Origin: Rutidosis leptorrhynchoides
Lineage: Eukaryota > Streptophyta > Magnoliopsida > Asterales > Asteraceae
Direction of reading: 5' to 3'
DNA: 64,000 nt
NCBI RefSeq assembly: GCF_046630445.1
Contig: NC_092339.1
Coordinates: 74,035,501 to 74,099,500, forward strand
Part shown: positions 12,249 through 25,580 of the stretch, in pieces
How positions within the stretch are numbered: the stretch's first letter is position 1
Layout: the number at the start of each line of letters is the position of its first letter
Made by a program: the position numbers and the translations under genes
Notes under the pieces: model-generated
The model's database searches: none
The model's input: the letters and a program-made list of their open reading frames with translations, nothing else
What the model was told of the DNA's origin: nothing

Positions 12249-14105
12249 TCAAATGAGAGGAGGAGGTGGTTTGAAGTGAATGCTTTGTTTAGCTTGAGGT
12301 ATAACAAAGCTATCTACTTCTTTTACCTCATTGATTTGTGCGGGTTGGTCAAAGGTGTCCTCATCACTCCATGATGTGTATGCCATTATGTAGCGGAGTG
12401 ATGGTTTATAGGGTAGCCCTGACGTAAAACCCGTCTTTCTTCTTTGTGACTTCGGGTTGGTCGTAATGTTGTACTCTAAGGATGGAGGTGGGACGATGTC
12501 CATTGACATCTCCAATATGTTTGCAAAATTAACAACTACTTCAGTGCTAGAATCCTCCATCTCTTTCTTCTCATCCGGGCTTTCCATTTCAATTTCTTCA
12601 TCCACCTCCTCGTCACTCTGGTCGGGAGTTTCAAGTATAATTGGTTCAGAGAGTTCTTCTAGAACGAAATCCTCTTCGGTCACTAAAAGATCAAAATAAG
12701 GTGGGAGTGAAGATTGGGTAGGTGTGGAGTGGTTATTCTTCTTGTCTTCTACTTCTATCTTCTTCTCTTCATTCGCTGAATAGAATGTGACTTTCCTAGT
12801 GGAGATGCTATTTACTTCGGCGTTCCCGTCAGAAGGACATACAGACTCGTTGATCGTGAAGGTGACCTCTTCTCCACAGGCCCTCAACCATGAATAAACA
12901 TCAACGATCGCTTTGGCTGTATTCATGAAAGGTCTTCCTAAGATGATATGGGTTTTCATGTCTTCTTTATAGTCCATAACCACAAATTCAGTCGAAAAGA
13001 GGAATTTGTCGACCTTAACCATGACGTTCTCCGCTATTCCCTTAGGATATCTAGTGGATTGATCAGCTAGCTGGATGCTCATTTTAGTAGGGTTAAGGGT
13101 TCCAATTTCGAGTCTCTAGAACAGTGAGTAGGGCATGAGATTGATGCTGGCACCAAGGTTAGCGAGAGAATAGATAGTACCAAATTGGTAGATAGAACAA
13201 GGAAGGGCAAATCGTCCGGTATCCCCAAGTTTTTCAGGAAGAGTATTTAAGAGAATGGCTGAACAATCCGCGTTCAGTGGGACATTGGGTACTTCGGGTA
13301 CCTTATCCTTGGTTGATAGCAGTTTCCTAAAATACTTCTTACTATGAGGATTTTTAGACACAGTGTTCAAAAATTTACCTTCAAGCTTGAAAGATTTCAT
13401 CTTGTTATGTCTTTGCTTGAGACGGTCCAGGAATGGAATGGGTGTTTTCCTAGTAGGCACTCAGTGACTACTACCGATCGGGTATTAGTTAGTTTCTTCT
13501 CCTTAGAAGAAACTGAATGTTGGCTATGTGCCACCTTTGAGTCATTTTTAGGACAACCTAGAGAATCGAGACGTTGATTTAGGTGGCTTATATGATTTTC
13601 AAGACTACTCAAGTGATTAGTCATGACTAAGTCAGCTGCGTCTTGTCTTGCTGTGATCATGTTGATGATACACAGTAAGATATCGTCTGGACTTGTCTCT
13701 GGTGGGGTAGTGGAGTTGGTAGGTTGGTTGTGCAAATGAGCTAGGATCTTATCGGAGTAGATAACAGAGTCCTCACATTCAGCCTCGTATACCTTGGCCG
13801 GATGTTGTTAAGCCGTGGAACTGGCAATGGGTGTGAATGAGTTGTATGATGCTATTCTTAAGCACAAAAGACGCTCTGTTAACCTCTGGATAGAGTATCG
13901 GTCCTCCTCGTCCTTCTAACGAGGGTTTGGTGATGTCAGCGAGAGTGATGCATGCGGCCATCTTAAAACTATCGGCATGTAAGTGTGGATCTTGTCGGAT
14001 GGGTACAATGTATGATATCGGATAGAAGAAAGGATGTGACGGAAGAACTCTTAACGGTCTAAGTAGGTTAAACCATCCTAAAGGTTCACTAATAAGGAAG
14101 TCCAT
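12249..14105 (-). CDS. Gag to protease coding remnant of element B
   Basis: Broken coding region of an Athila-type element, read on the minus strand. The gag start near 14105 is followed by a basic central stretch. A retropepsin-like region lies near 13120-13250, where a motif ending GASINLMP stands in for the usual catalytic D-S/T-G-A box, and ILGRPFMNTAKA lies at about 12930. The last ~650 bp encode an acidic tail. It shows a small number of breaks and has no polymerase after it. Confidence 0.6.
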
Positions 14106-14239
14106 TTTAAGCTTTTTAGTTAATCTAATATTATCTAACCTAACTACGGTAAACTAGTAACTTCTGACAAAGCTAGTCTCAGTTAAAAGGGTCTCTTAAA
14201 AACTAACTAATCTAAACAGTCTCCAAATCGTACTACCTC

Positions 14240-14257
14240 TCCCCGGCAGCGGCGCCA
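14240..14257 (-). other. Primer-binding site of element B
   Basis: TGGCGCCGCTGCCGGGGA on the minus strand, the same tRNA-Asp type as in element A. On its right an LTR end (CATATCA) is expected but absent. Confidence 0.75.
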
Positions 14258-14289
14258 AAAATATAACTACTCCAACCGGGCCACATTAT

Positions 14290-17200
14290 TAGAAATTGCC
14301 CGAACCAGGAGAACATGAATAGACAAGGCCGCAGAAGAGTTTTCAATATTAATGCGGCAGAGGCACAGGAAGACCCGGAGCTTGTTACGGGTACGTTTCT
14401 TATTAACAATAAATCTGCTTACGTTTTATTTGATTCGGGTGCGGATAGAAGCTATATGAGTAGAGATTTTTGTGCTAAACTAAGTTGTCCATTGATGCCG
14501 TTGGATAGTAAATTTTTACTCGAATTAGCAAACGGTAAATTAATTTCAGCAGATTATATATGCCGGAATCGAGAAATTAAACTGGGTAGCAAAATATTTA
14601 AGATTGATTTGATACCAGTAGAGTTAGGAAGTTTTGATGTAATAGTTGGCATGGACTGGCTGAAGAAGGTGAAAGCAGAGATCGTATGTTATAAAAATGC
14701 AATTCGCATTGTACGAGAAGAAGGAGAACCTTTAATGGTGTACGGAGAAAAGGGCAACACGAAGCTACATCTTATTAGTAATTTGAAGGCACAAAAACTG
14801 ATAAGAAAAGGTTGCTATGTTGTTCTAGCACACGTTGAGAAAGTACAAACTGAAGAAAAGAGCATCAATGATGTTCCCGTCGCAAAAGAATTTCCCGATG
14901 TATTTCCGAAAGAATTACTGGGACTACCTCCACATCGATCTGTTGAATTTCAAATAGATCTTGTACCAGGAGCTGCACCAATAGCTCGTGCTCCTTATAG
15001 ACTCACACCCAGCGAGATGAAAGAACTGCAAAGCCAACTGCAAGAACTATTAGAACGTGGTTTCATTCGACCAAGCACATCACCATGGGGAGCTCCTGTT
15101 TTGTTTGTCAAGAAGAAAGATGGTACATTTAGGTTGTGTATTGACTACAGAGAGTTGAACAAACTTACCATCAAAAATCGTTATCCACTGACGAGAATTG
15201 ACGACTTATTTGATCAACTACAAGGCTCGTCGGTTTATTCGAAGATCGATTTACGTTCTGGATATCCTCAAATGCGAGTAAAGGAGGATGATATTCCAAA
15301 AACTGATTTTAGGATGCGTTATGGTCATTACGAGTTTATGGTTATGCCGTTTGGATTGACTAACGTACCAGCTGTGTTCATGGACCTTATGAACCGAGTG
15401 TGTGGGCCATATCTTGACAAGTTTGTCATTGTTTTCATCGATGACATACTTATTTACTCAAAGAATGATCAAGAGCACGAAGAACATTTGAGAAAAGTGC
15501 TAGAAGTATTGAGGAAAGAAAAACTGTACGCTAAGTTTTCAAAGTGTGCATTTTGGTTGGAAGAAGTTCAATTCCTCGGTCACATAGTGAACAAAGAAGG
15601 TATCCAGGTGGACCCGGCAAAGATTGAAACAATTGAAAAGTAGGATTGGCTGGTTACTACAGAAGATTCATCCAAGATTTCTCCAAAATAGCAAAACCCT
15701 TGACTGCATTAATGCATAAAGGGAAGAAATTTGAATGGAAGGATGAACAAGAGAAGGCGTTTCAATTATTGAAGAAAAAGCTAACTACGGCACCTATATT
15801 GTCATTGCCTGAAGGGAATGATGATTTTGTGATTTATTGTGACGCATCAAAGCAAGGTCTTGGTTGTGTATTAATGCAACGAACGAAGGTGATTGCTTAT
15901 GTTTCTAGACAATTGAAGATTCACGAGCAAAATTATACAACTCACGATTCGGAATTGGGTACTGTTGTTTTTACATTAAAGACTTGGAGGCATTATTTAT
16001 ATGGGGTCAAAAGTATTATATATACCGAACACAAAAGTCTCCAACATATATTTAATCAGAAGCAACTGAATATGAGACAATGCAGGTGGATTGAACTGTT
16101 GAATGATTATGATTTTGAGATTCGATACCACCCGGGGAAGGCGAATGTGGTAGCCGACGCTTTGAGTAGAAAGGATAGAGAACCTATACGAGTAAAAGCT
16201 ATGAATATAATTATTCGTACTAACCTTACTACTCAAATAAAGGAGGCGCAACAGGGGGTTGTAAAAGAAGAAAAGTTGAAGAATGAGATACCCAAAGGAT
16301 CAGAGAAACATATTAATATTCGGGAAGACGGAACCCGATATAGGGCTGATAGAATTTGGGTACCAAAGTTTGGAGATGTGAGAGAAATGGTACTTAAAGA
16401 AGCACATAAAACCAGATATTCAATACATCCCGGAGCGGGGAAGATGTATAAAGATCTCAAGAAACACTTTTGGTGGCCGGTATGAAAGACGATATTGCTA
16501 AATATGTAGGAGAATGTTTGACGTGTTCTAAGGTCAAAGCTGAACATCAAAAACCATCAGGTCTACTTCAATAATCCGAAATCCCGGAATGGAAATGGGA
16601 AAACATTACCATGGATTTCATCACTAAATTGCCAAGGACTGCAAGTGGTTTTGATACTATTTGGGTAATAGTTGATCATCTCACCAAATCAGCACACTTC
16701 CTGCCAATAAGAGAAGATGACAAGATGGAGAAGTTAGCACGACTATATTTGAAGGAAGTCGTCTCCATACATAGAATACCAATCTCTATTATCTCTGATA
16801 GGGATGGCAGATTTATTTCAAGATTCTGGCAGACATTACAGCAAGCATTAGGAACTCGTCTAGACATGAGTACTGCCTATCATCCACAAACTGATGGACA
16901 GAGCAAAAGGACGATACAAACGCTTGAAGACATGCTACGAGCATGTGTTATTGATTTCGGAAACAGTTGGGATCGACATCTACCGTTAGCAGAATTTTCC
17001 TACAACAACAGTTATCATTCAAGCATTGAGATGGTGCCGTTTGAAGCACTTTATGGTAGAAAGTGCAGGTCTCCGATTTGTTGGAGTGAAGTGGGGGATA
17101 GACAGATTACGGGTCCGGAGATAATACAAGAAACTACCGAGAAGATTATCCAAATTCAACAACGGTTGAAAACCGCCCAAAGTCGACAAAAGAGCTACGC

Positions 17201-17680
17201 CGACATTAAAAGAAAAGATATAGAATTTGAAATTGGAGAGATGGTCATGCTTAAGGTTGCACCTTGGAAAGTTGTTGTTCGATTTGGTAAACGAGGGAAA
17301 TTAAATCCAAGGTATATTGGACCATTGAAGATTATTGATCGTGTCGGACCAGTAGCTTACCAACTGGAGCTACCTCAACAACTCGCGGCTGTACATAACA
17401 CTTTCTACGTTTAGAATTTGAAGAAATATTTTGCTAAAGAAGATCTCTCTATTCCGTTGGATGAAATCCAAATCAATGAAAAAACTTCAGTTCATTGAAG
17501 AACCCGTCGAAATAATGGATCGTGAGGTTAAGAGACTTAAGCAAAACAAGATACCGATTGTTAAGGTTCGATGGAATGCTCGTAGAGGACCCAAGTTCAC
17601 CTGGGAACGAGAAGATCAGATGAAGAAGAAATACCCGCATTTATTTCCAGAAGATACGTCAACTCCTCCAACTGCTTAAA
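14290..17680 (+). pseudogene. Gag-pol remnant of element C
   Basis: Recognisable in order: end of a CCHC knuckle (near 14290), protease ([12 protein letters not shown], about 14420), reverse transcriptase with the catalytic box [10 protein letters not shown] (about 15440), RNase H (about 15840-16170), integrase ([10 protein letters not shown] near 16880, with a conserved acidic core around it) and a chromodomain (KVRWNARRGPKFTWERED, about 17560). Chromodomains of this family are thought to steer insertion toward particular chromatin. Several breaks make it non-functional as it stands. Confidence 0.85.
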
Positions 17681-17714
17681 ATTTCGGGACGAAATTTATT
17701 TAACGGGTAGGTAC

Positions 17715-20700
17715 TGTAATGACCCGAACTTTTCCATGTTTATATATATATTAAATGAAATTGTTATTTACATGATTAAGTGTTTCCAACATATTAAGCA
17801 ATCAAACTTGTTAAGACTTGATTAATTGAAATAGGTTTCATATAGACAATTGACCACCCAAGTTGACCGGTGATTCACGAACGTTAAAACTTGTAAAAAC
17901 TATATGATGACATATATATGGATATATATATAGTTAACATGATATTATGATAAGTAAATATATCATTAAGTATATTAACAATGAACTACATATGTAAAAA
18001 CAAGACTACTAACTTAATGATTTTGAAACGAGACATATATGTAACGATTATCGTTGTAACGACATTTAATGTATATATATCATATTAAGAGATATTCATA
18101 CATCATAATATCATGATAATATAATAATTTAAAATCTCATTTGATATTATAAACATTGGGTTAACAACATTTAACAAGATCGTTAACCTAAAGGTTTCAA
18201 AACAACACTTACATGTAACGACTAACGATGACTTAACGACTCAGTTAAAATGTATATACATGTAGTATCTTAATATGTATTCATACACTTTTGAAAGACT
18301 TCAAAACACTTATCAAAATACTTCTACTTAACAAAAATGCTTACAATTACATCCTCGTTCAGTTTCATCAACAATTCTACTCGTATGCACCCGTATTCGT
18401 ACTCGTATAATACACAGCTTTTAGATGTATGTACTATTGGTATATACACTCCAATTATAAGCTCTTAGCAGCCCATGTGAGTCACCTAACACATGTGGGA
18501 ACCATCATTTGGCAACTAGCATGAAATATCTCATAAAATTACAAAAATATGAGTAATCATTCATGACTTATTTACATGAAAACAAAATTACATATCCTTT
18601 ATATCTAATCCATACACCAACGACCAAAAACACCTAAAAACACTTTCATTCTTCAATTTTATTCATCTAATCGATCTCTCTCAAGTTCTATCTTCAAGTT
18701 CTAAGTGTTCTTCATAAATTCTACAAGTTCTAGTTTCATAAAATCAAGAATACTTCCAAGTTTGCTAGCTTACTTCCAATCTTGTAGAGTGATCATCCAA
18801 CCTCAAGAAATCTTTCTTATTTACAGTAAGATATCTTTCTAATACAAGGTAATACTCATATTCAAACTTTGATTCAATTTCTATAACTATAACAATCTTA
18901 TTTTGAGTGGAAATCTTACTTAAACTTGTTTTCGTGTCATGATTCTGCTTCAAGAACTTTCAAGCCATCCAAGGATCCTTTGAAGCTAGATCCATTTTTC
19001 TCATTTCCAGTAGCTTTATCCAGAAAACTTGAGGTAGTAATGATGTTCATAACATCATTCGATTCATACATATAAAGCTATCTTATTCGAAGGTTTAAAC
19101 TTGTAATCACTAGAACATAGTTTAGTTAATTCTAAACTTGTTCGCAAACAAAAGTTAATCCTTCTAACTTGACTTTTAAAATCAACTAAACACATATTCT
19201 ATATCTATATGATATGCTAACTTAATGATTTAAAACCTAGAAACACGATGAACACCATAAAATCGGATATACGCCGTCGTAGTGAAACCGGGAGCTGTTT
19301 TGGTTTGGATAATTAAAAACTATGATAAACTTTGATTTAAAAGTTATTCTTCTGGGAAAATGATTTTTCATATGAACATGAAACTATATCCAAAAATCAA
19401 GGTTAAACTCAATGTGGAAGTATGTTTTCTAAAATGGTCATATAGACGTCGTTCTTTCGACTGAAATGAATACCTTTACAAAAATGACTTGTAATTTATA
19501 TTTCCGACTATAAACCTATACTTTTTCTGTTTAGATTCATAAAATATAGTTCAATATGAAACCATAGCAATTTGATTCACTCAAAACGGATTTAAAATGA
19601 AGAAGTTATGGGTAAAACAAGATTGGATATTTTTGATCTTTTTAGCAAAGGAAAATGTTTAACAAATCTATACAAATCATATCCTAGCTAACTTATATTG
19701 TATTATACATGTATTATAATATATTATGTAATCTTGGGATACCATAGACACGTATGCAAATGTTTTGACATATCATATCGACCCATGTATATATATTATT
19801 TGGAACAACCATAGACACTCTATATGCAGTAATGTTGGAGTTAGCTATACAGGGTTGAGGTTGATTCCAAATATATATATACACTTTGAGTTGTGACCTA
19901 GCCTGAGCCGTGTATACACTGGGTCGTGGATTGATTCAAGATAATATATATCGATTTATTTCTGTACATCTAACTGTGGACAACTAGTTGTAGGTTACTA
20001 ACGAGGACAACTGACTTAATACACTCAAATCTTTAAAACATAATAAAAATGGTTGTAATTATATTTTGATCATACTTTGATATATATGTACATATTTGTA
20101 TAGGTTCGTGAATCGATTCGTGGCCAAGTCTTATTTCCGAGGAAGGAAATATCTGTGAAAGTGAGTTATAGTCCCACTTTTAAAATCTAATATTTTTGGG
20201 ATGAGAATACATGCAGGTTTTATAAATGATTTACAAAATAGACACAAGTACATGAAACTACATTCTATGGTTGAATTATCGAAATCGAATATGCCCCTTT
20301 TTATTAAGTCTGGTAATGTAAGAATTAGGGAACAGACACCCTAATTGACGCGAATCCTAAAGATAGATCTATTGGGCCTAACAAACCCCATCCAAAGTAC
20401 CGGATGCTTTAGTACTTCGAAATTTATATCATATCCGAAGGGTGTCCCGGAATGATGGGGATATTCTTATATATGCATCTTGTTAATGTCGGTTACCAGA
20501 TGTTCACCATATGAATGAATTTTATCTCTATGTATGGGATGTATATTGAAATATGAAATCTTATGGTCTATTATTATGATTTGATAATATATAGGTTAAA
20601 CCTATAACTGACCAACATTTTTGTTGACGTTTTAAGCATGTTTATTCTCAGGTGATTATTAAGAGCTTCCGCTGTTGCATACTAAAATAAGGACAAGATT

Positions 20701-20995
20701 TGGAGTCCATGCTTGTATGATATTATGTAAAAACTGCATTCAAGAAACTTATTTTTGATGTAATATATTCTTATTGTAAACCATTATGTAATGGTCGTGT
20801 GTAAATGGTACATTTTAGATTATCATTATTTGATAATCTACGTAATGCTCTTTAAACCTTTATAGATAAAATAAAGGTTATGGTTGTTTTAAAAATGAAT
20901 GCAGTCTTTGAAAAACGTCTCATATAGAGGTCAAAACCTCGCGACGAAATCAATTAATATGGAACGTTTATAATCAATATGAACGGGACATTTCA
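17715..20995 (+). repeat. 3' LTR of element C
   Basis: Starts TGTAATGACCCGAAC just after a purine-rich stretch and GGGTAGGTAC, and ends GAACGGGACATTTCA, about 3.28 kb. There is no second copy in the window. The start motif TGTRAYRACCC is shared with the LTRs F, E2 and G here, indicating related Gypsy families. Confidence 0.8.
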
Positions 20996-21874
20996 TAATT
21001 GAAGAAGGTGGTGTTAGGTTTTCAAGTGGTGGTGATCAAATAAAATGGAAAGCAAGGAATCGGTGGTGGTTCATGATGAAGTTTAGAAGAGAGAAAAGGG
21101 AATAATAGAGAGAAGATAAAGAAGGTGGTGGTTATGGAGGAGTTGTGGTGTTGATTCTATGGAGGTTGGGTGAACCTTGGATATCGATTAAGAAGCTAAA
21201 CAGTAGCAGTGATAGTTCAAGGAAGCTGCAGGTTTGATAGAGAAAAAGAAGAAAAAAAATATATGAAAACAATAGCGTAAGCAGTGGGTTTGAGCTGAAT
21301 GATGATGTGGTTGTCCTGATGTTTGGCTGCACTTGACCAGAAATAGAAATAATAGAGTGTCGATTTAATAATAAGAAGAAGAAAGGTGGTGAGATTGGAT
21401 AAGTGAAGGTGGCGGTAATGATATGGTTTGTTAAAAGGTGGTGGGTTGTCGAAGATGGTGATCGTGGTTTGGTGTTTGTTGTTCACACGACCATGGTGGC
21501 CGGCTGTGGTGATTTAGACCGAAGGTTATGGTGATTTGTGTGGTTATTGGGTAAAATGATACAAGAACAGAGAAATAAGCTGTATAGTTTCTGTTTTTGT
21601 TTTAATTCAGCAAATTGGGTTTGTTATATTTGATAATCGGTAATGATAGTGGAAAAGAATTGAACTGGTGGAATTACAACATGATGTGGTCGATTATATA
21701 AAGTATGTATGTATCGATTTCCTTTATTCAAACAGCAAGGACAGGAGTATCAATAAAAAAATTAAAGTTGATTAAGAGTTCTAACAAATTTCGTTTGTGT
21801 ACGGAAATAGATTGATAATCAAGTTGACAGAAACAAAAATCCTCCACAGCCAGATTGTGATAGCAAACAGAAAG

Positions 21875-22014
<140 letters not shown>

Positions 22015-22651
22015 GTATTTATATTTTATATAAATTATTATTAATAAACAAATAAGTTATTTAATAATAATTGTATATATCCACATATATATATATATAT
22101 AATTATCTCTATATGTATTTTTTTTATATTTAAATATATAACTGTATTTTATATATATGTAATTATATATACCCGAGTTTCAATATCTATTAATATATCA
22201 GTATATATATAATTCGTAATTTTTTTTATAATTAATAATTATATTAATATTATTAGTAATGCTACTACTATTATTACCTACGATAATATTATTGATGAAA
22301 AGACTAGTAATAATAAATAATATGATAAATAATAGTTTTAATAATTTAATTAATACTAAAGATAATAATAATAATCTTATTAATGATACTAACAATATTA
22401 CTAGTTATAATAATATTAATATTAATATTATTACTGATAATAATAATACTAATAATAATACTAATAACAACTTATACATATCAGATTTTATACATAATAA
22501 TATTACCAATATAATTACTAATAACAATAATAATAATAAGAGTAATGATAGTAGTATTAATATATCAATTTGTATTTAAACTTGTAATTTAATGTAATAT
22601 CATTTATTATTTATGAAATATTATATTATATGATGATATCTAATGAATAGT

Positions 22652-22654
<3 letters not shown>

Positions 22655-22733
<79 letters not shown>
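22655..22733. repeat. (TA)n microsatellite
   Basis: About 78 bp of TA dinucleotides inside LTR fragment F. Confidence 0.9.
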
Positions 22734-22736
<3 letters not shown>

Positions 22737-23784
22737 CAGAAATAATATATTTATAATAACATGTACATATTTATATATATTAACAGTACTTAATTATTCT
22801 AATTGTTATTTTACATTTTAAATTTCAGTTGTTTAAAGTGTACTTTATTAAATAAAAATATTATATATTCTTATATTTATATTTATATAATATATACATA
22901 TTTATTTACAATTAATTATTCGTGAATTGACGGAAATAGTCAAAGGGCAAATGCATTCATGTAAATTGTTCCAAAAAATTTTGAGATTCAACTTAACAAA
23001 CCTTGCTTATCGTGTCGGAAACATATAAAGATTAAAATTTAAATTTGGTCGGAAATTTCCGGGTTGTCACATTATTGGTGGGTTTCGGGTTCGTGAACGA
23101 ATTAACCATGGTTAGGGCTTGTAATTGGGTGTAATCACTTAGTTTAGTGATTATAGAAGTATTGGAACCTATTTGGGTGTAATTAGTTGACTAATTTTGA
23201 AATGGGTCAAAATTAGGGTTTATGTGTCAAATTGAGCAAAATGGGTGTTTAACCCTTATGATTGGGCGTAATTGGTGTATTAGGACCATTCTCACTTGTG
23301 TTAGTGATTATTGGTTAGTTTGGGTGCGGTTTGAGCTCAGAAGTGCATTTGGGTCGAAATTGCACTAAGTGTCATTTTGGGTTGGTTTGTAAATCCACCC
23401 TAATTGTGTTGTTGTTATGTGATAAATGGAATAGGTACATTCCATTGGCGATTGCGGATTTTGGTTTTGCATCCATCAAGATTTCAAGGTGAGTGTCAAT
23501 ATACTATGTGCATATGTATGTATAGGATGGGTGCGGGTTGGGTAAAATGATCCTCGGCTATAGAGCTCACTTCACATATAGGTGGATTTTGATGGACTTG
23601 TGTAATAGGTCCAATTGGCACGGTTGTGCGGTTTTGGTTTACCACCTTTGGCGAGGTGCACATTTCGTGTGTACGTTATCACATGGGCTTGTGATGTGGA
23701 GTTATATAATCCTGATGGCGTGGGATTTGGTATTTTGAGTTGCGGTTGAGTAACCCCGATGATGTGGGTTTTGATTTGGGAGGT

Positions 23785-23985
23785 GAATCACGTGTGGTGC
23801 GGATTCACGATGACGCGTGTAGATTGGGTCATCTTATTGAGGTAGTGGTCACGTGTGGTGCGGATTCACTAAGGCTCGTGTAGTTTCGGCCAACCTCGAT
23901 GTTGTGATGGTATTGAAGATAGTAGTCGCGTGTGGTGTGGACTTATTAAGGCTCGTGTAGTTTCGGCCAATCTTCATTTGATATT
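23785..23985 (+). repeat. Tandem array with CGTGTGGTGCGGATTCAC core
   Basis: Three imperfect units of roughly 80-90 bp each contain TCRCGTGTGGTGYGGA followed by CTCGTGTAGTTTCGGCCAA or a decayed version. They lie inside LTR E2. Confidence 0.75.
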
Positions 23986-24019
23986 GGGATAAGGGGTTAA
24001 CCTTGGGCGGTTTACGAGT

Positions 24020-24120
<101 letters not shown>

Positions 24121-24837
24121 CGTTATTGTTGTGATGTAGCTAACCCTTCGGGTTTAGCTTGATGGCTTTGTTCATATCGGTTGTGGTGCATACATTGTTG
24201 AATTGTTAGCTTGTTGTATTACGATCGAACGGTATGCTTAGTTTTGCTAGCCTTTATACTTGGATACTCCGGTATGTGCTATTATTTGTTATTGTGTGGC
24301 GTATACATTTTATGCGTATATATGTATGTAGTATATTCTCACTCACTAAGCATTAGCTTACTCTCTCGTTGTTTACATTTTTAGGCACGAAACGGTTAGA
24401 AGCAAGGGTTTGCTGGGGATGTAGATGCTTTCCCATTTTGGTGCTTGTAGTGGATTACTTTTGGATTCGACCTAGGTTTGGGTAGTTAAACCCCAAACAC
24501 CATGCTCGCGTATTTTGTTTGGTTATTAAACTAATGTGGTCGAAATTCTAGTATTTTGTAATTCGGTGGTTAAACGGGTCAATGTGGGCCCGGTGTCGTA
24601 AAACGTGATTTGTTGTGAAAACATATTTAGAATACTTAACTTAATATTGTATGACGATCGGTTAAATTTAAAAATGTTGAGAAACGTGATTTTCGTACTT
24701 GGTTAAATGACACTTCGGACAACAGGATATGGAGCGGCGCGCCCCATATTGGAGCGGCGATCCATTTGGCCAAAACATGATTTCGTTTAAAAAAAAAATA
24801 AGTGTGTTTCGGTTGGATAACGGGTTGGGTCGTTACA

Positions 24838-25580
24838 AATCGGACCATGAATTGCTCGAACAATCTCTACCCACATAGAGTTTGGGCTACAAACAAATCT
24901 CCACACCCACTTAAATAATAGAGCAATGTTAAACGCTCGTAAACTTCCAACACCCAGCCCTCCGTTTTCTAAAGGTGCTAACACTTGATTTCAACTCACC
25001 CAATGTATCTTCTTCACGCCTTCTTCACTACCCCAAAATAAATTGGCTCGGATACTTTCTAAATCATTAATAACCGAATCCGGACATTTAAACAATGAAA
25101 GGAAATAAATGCCCATACTCCCCATCACAGACTTTATCAAAGTGTACCGACCGCCAATGGATAATAAAGAAGCCTTCCAACCTGATAAACGTTTGCGAAA
25201 TCTATCACCAAGAGTATTCCAATTGGCTATACGTTTCATACTTACCCCCCATTGGAAAACCGAGTTATCTAAATGGAAGAACCCCCATTTCGCATCCAAC
25301 ATCACTAGCAAAACTATTAACCTCAATCGCATCGATCCCCCAACCAAATAGACTTGACTTGTTAACGTTTATTCTTAATCCGGAGCAACGATAAAACTCA
25401 TCTAACACCAACATAAAGTTATCCAAGTTACCTTACCCCATTCCGAAATAATGACCACATCATCGGCATACAAAAGGTGAGACAAAGTGACCGAAGAGTT
25501 ACCAACTTTTGCTCCCCGAATGCGACCATCCCGAACATACGCGTCTATTATAAGATGCAACCCTTCTATTATAAGGTCCA
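24838..25580 (-). mobile_element. LINE (L1-like) reverse transcriptase fragment
   Basis: Read on the minus strand from about 25575: RDGRIRGAKVGNSS, then SHLLYADDVVIISEWGK with the YADD polymerase box (about 25455), a long RT stretch, and the thumb motif LSGWKASLLSIGGRYTLIKS (about 25180) with SMGIYFLSLF after it. The last residues (MWVEIVRAIHGP) are cut exactly at the start of LTR E2 at 24837. There is no 5' domain (endonuclease) and no poly(A) tail. The frame shifts at least once, near 24985. It is a dead fragment of a plant L1-type retrotransposon, interrupted by the LTR. Confidence 0.85.

Larger units (their letters stand above)
7309..14262 (-). mobile_element. Element B: Athila-like LTR retrotransposon, minus strand, broken
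   Basis: Read on the minus strand the parts are: primer site (14240-14257), gag/protease-like coding region, a long non-coding internal region, polypurine tract (about 9620-9650) and 3' LTR (7309-9618). The expected 5' LTR to the right of the primer site is missing and sequence of element C begins instead. No reverse transcriptase or integrase is present. A TTG-tailed SINE has inserted into the internal region. A second, shorter piece of the same LTR occurs at 63340-63540. Confidence 0.78.
14263..20995 (+). mobile_element. Element C: Ty3/Gypsy chromovirus (Tekay/Del-like), 5' part missing, broken
   Basis: The surviving parts, in order, are the gag zinc knuckle, protease, reverse transcriptase, RNase H, integrase, chromodomain, polypurine tract and one 3.3-kb 3' LTR. 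The 5' LTR and most of gag are absent, and the left edge abuts the primer site of element B. The polyprotein has a few breaks and is a fossil. RT sequence and a C-terminal chromodomain point to the Tekay/Del branch of chromoviruses. Confidence 0.88.
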
